Positions 6,803 to 7,013 of a stretch of 7,013 nt of DNA are shown here, one piece after another. Under the pieces are notes generated by a model. That model had not been told where the DNA came from and ran no database searches. It saw nothing but the letters and a program-made list of their open reading frames with translations. The number at the start of each line of letters is the position of its first letter. The first letter of the stretch is position 1. Both the position numbers and the translations under genes were made by a program. The DNA is from an uncultured Clostridia bacterium (lineage in GTDB: Bacteria > Bacillota > Clostridia > Christensenellales > Borkfalkiaceae), in contig CAUHGY010000086.1 of assembly GCA_959605945.1 (NCBI GenBank), forward strand, positions 1-7,013, given 5' to 3'.

Positions 6803-7013
6803 CGAAAAAGAGTAAATTTTTATGCGTTGCAAAAAATTTACGCGCCGCTGAAAGCGCCGCCCGCGCCGAGCGGAGGGGCACGGCGCGAAATTCTCTTGAA
6901 TTTCCGTCGGTTTTGCTTACAAATGCGAACCGCGCTTGCAGACAAAACCTTGTGGAAATATAATCGAAAAAGAGTAAATTTTTATGCGTTGCAAAAAATT
7001 TACGCGCCGCTGA
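6791..7013 (+). CDS. Possible partial reading frame containing a 54-codon repeat (alternative reading, low confidence)
   Basis: One frame stays open from the stop codon of the YjbR-domain gene to the window edge. From the ATG at 6791 it gives 74 residues, beginning MVYNRKRVNFYALQKIYAPL. The residues YNRKRVNFYALQKIYAPL appear twice because the 162-bp repeat period equals 54 codons. GAGG at 6787-6790 touches the ATG, too close for good initiation; TTG at 6761 or 6785 are other possible starts. The product would be very basic, with a GC-rich middle (PPAPSGGARR) that resembles translated intergenic repeat sequence. The consensus promoter motifs in the same place argue against coding. I do not recognise any family. 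Confidence 0.15.
   Translation, partial: MVYNRKRVNFYALQKIYAPLKAPPAPSGGARREILLNFRRFCLQMRTALADKTLWKYNRKRVNFYALQKIYAPL
6797..6851 (+). repeat. 55-bp perfect direct repeat, copy 1
   Basis: This 55-bp stretch is identical to 6959-7013, 162 bp downstream. It starts with TATAAT and contains a hairpin: GTAAATTTTT (6812-6821) plus TGC (6823-6825) pairs with GCA (6829-6831) plus AAAAATTTAC (6832-6841), with one unpaired A at 6822 and a GTT loop. It ends with GCGCCGCTGA. Identity stops abruptly on the left, where only the -35 hexamer position remains similar. On the right, the extent of identity cannot be known because copy 2 ends at the window edge. Confidence 0.97.
6809..6958 (+). ncRNA. Candidate structured RNA or structured leader between two promoters
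   Basis: Downstream of the promoter at 6774-6802 four local stems can be drawn. The first is the repeat hairpin (6812-6841). The second is CGCGCCG (6862-6868) with CGGCGCG (6881-6887), for which 6841-6847 is an alternative 5' arm of identical sequence. The third is GAAATTC (6887-6893) with GAATTTC (6898-6904) around a TCTT loop. The fourth is GGTTTTG (6909-6915) with CAAAACC (6943-6949). The hexamer GCGCCG occurs three times (6842, 6854, 6863). It does not match SRP RNA, tmRNA, 6S RNA, RNase P or a tRNA that I can recognise. No terminator is seen before the second promoter. It could equally be a 5' leader of a gene beyond the window or a dispersed intergenic repeat. Confidence 0.25.
6936..6964 (+). 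promoter_or_regulatory. Predicted sigma-A promoter at the second 55-bp repeat
   Basis: TTGCAG (6936-6941) lies exactly 17 bp before TATAAT (6959-6964), the same geometry as the promoter at the first copy. The 17-bp spacers of the two promoters are not alike, so the matching -35 boxes are not simply part of the identical repeat. The -35 box falls in the loop of the stem 6909-6915/6943-6949. Predicted initiation lies near 6971-6973. Confidence 0.55.
6959..7013 (+). repeat. 55-bp perfect direct repeat, copy 2, reaching the window edge
   Basis: Identical over all 55 bases to 6797-6851, including the -10 box and the hairpin (here 6974-7003). It is separated from copy 1 by 107 bp. The window stops at its last base, so whether identity continues, and how many further copies follow, cannot be seen. 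Confidence 0.97.

Noticed and set aside
6636..6881. Minus-strand open frame of 81 codons spanning the end of the YjbR-domain gene and the repeat
   Set aside because: It overlaps 80 bp of a supported gene tail-to-tail and includes the palindromic GC block; it has no upstream promoter or ribosome-binding site of note on that strand and no recognisable motif.
6809..6958. Known RNA (SRP RNA, tmRNA, 6S RNA, RNase P RNA, tRNA)
   Set aside because: The diagnostic conserved loops and cores of these RNAs were looked for by eye and not found.
6797..7013. CRISPR array
   Set aside because: Only two repeats are visible, they are 55 bp long with a 107-bp interval, and both carry promoter elements; this is not CRISPR geometry.
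6797..7013. Insertion sequence or transposon end
   Set aside because: The copies are direct rather than inverted, no transposase motif is present, and no target-site duplication can be seen.

Overview
The window reads as a chromosomal housekeeping segment from a bacterium of the Bacillota, most likely an uncultured clostridial lineage. The main evidence is the gene order prs-pth-mfd, which is conserved in that phylum, and the protein signatures: an M14C-type gamma-D-glutamyl-diaminopimelate peptidase, a DEEQ-type Mfd, and a clostridial-style two-domain YjbR protein. All recognised genes are on the + strand. No exact species can be named from the sequence alone.

Layout. Positions 1-420 hold the 3' end of the M14C cell-wall peptidase gene. 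It overlaps tadA (410-871), the tRNA wobble adenosine deaminase, by 11 bp. A well-formed sigma-A-type promoter starts inside the tadA stop region (864-892). It is followed by a dense cluster of AAAGTAC/GTACTTT half-sites (895-926) that leads into prs (944-1894), PRPP synthetase. A clean intrinsic terminator (1913-1943) separates prs from pth (1958-2533), peptidyl-tRNA hydrolase. The 1136-residue transcription-repair coupling factor gene mfd (2556-5966) follows pth after 22 bp. A two-domain protein with a C-terminal YjbR/MmcQ domain (6026-6715) closes the recognisable coding part.

Functional theme. The genes cover wobble-base editing, rescue of stalled peptidyl-tRNA, PRPP supply for nucleotide and amino-acid synthesis, and rescue of stalled RNA polymerase. 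There is no defence, phage or metabolic island.

The unusual part is the right end, 6716-7013. It carries a perfect 55-bp direct repeat (6797-6851 and 6959-7013), with starts 162 bp apart. The second copy finishes exactly at the window edge. Each copy begins with a consensus TATAAT that has a TTGCA-type -35 box exactly 17 bp upstream, although the spacer sequences are unrelated. The transcribed part starts with a hairpin, and the 107 bp between the copies can fold into three further hairpins. Three readings compete: tandem promoter/structured-RNA units, a protein with a 54-residue repeat (162 is divisible by 3 and one frame stays open), or the start of a tandem array that an assembler with a 55-base k-mer could not traverse. 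This is the only place in the window with a real chance of something undescribed; the rest is well-conserved housekeeping sequence.
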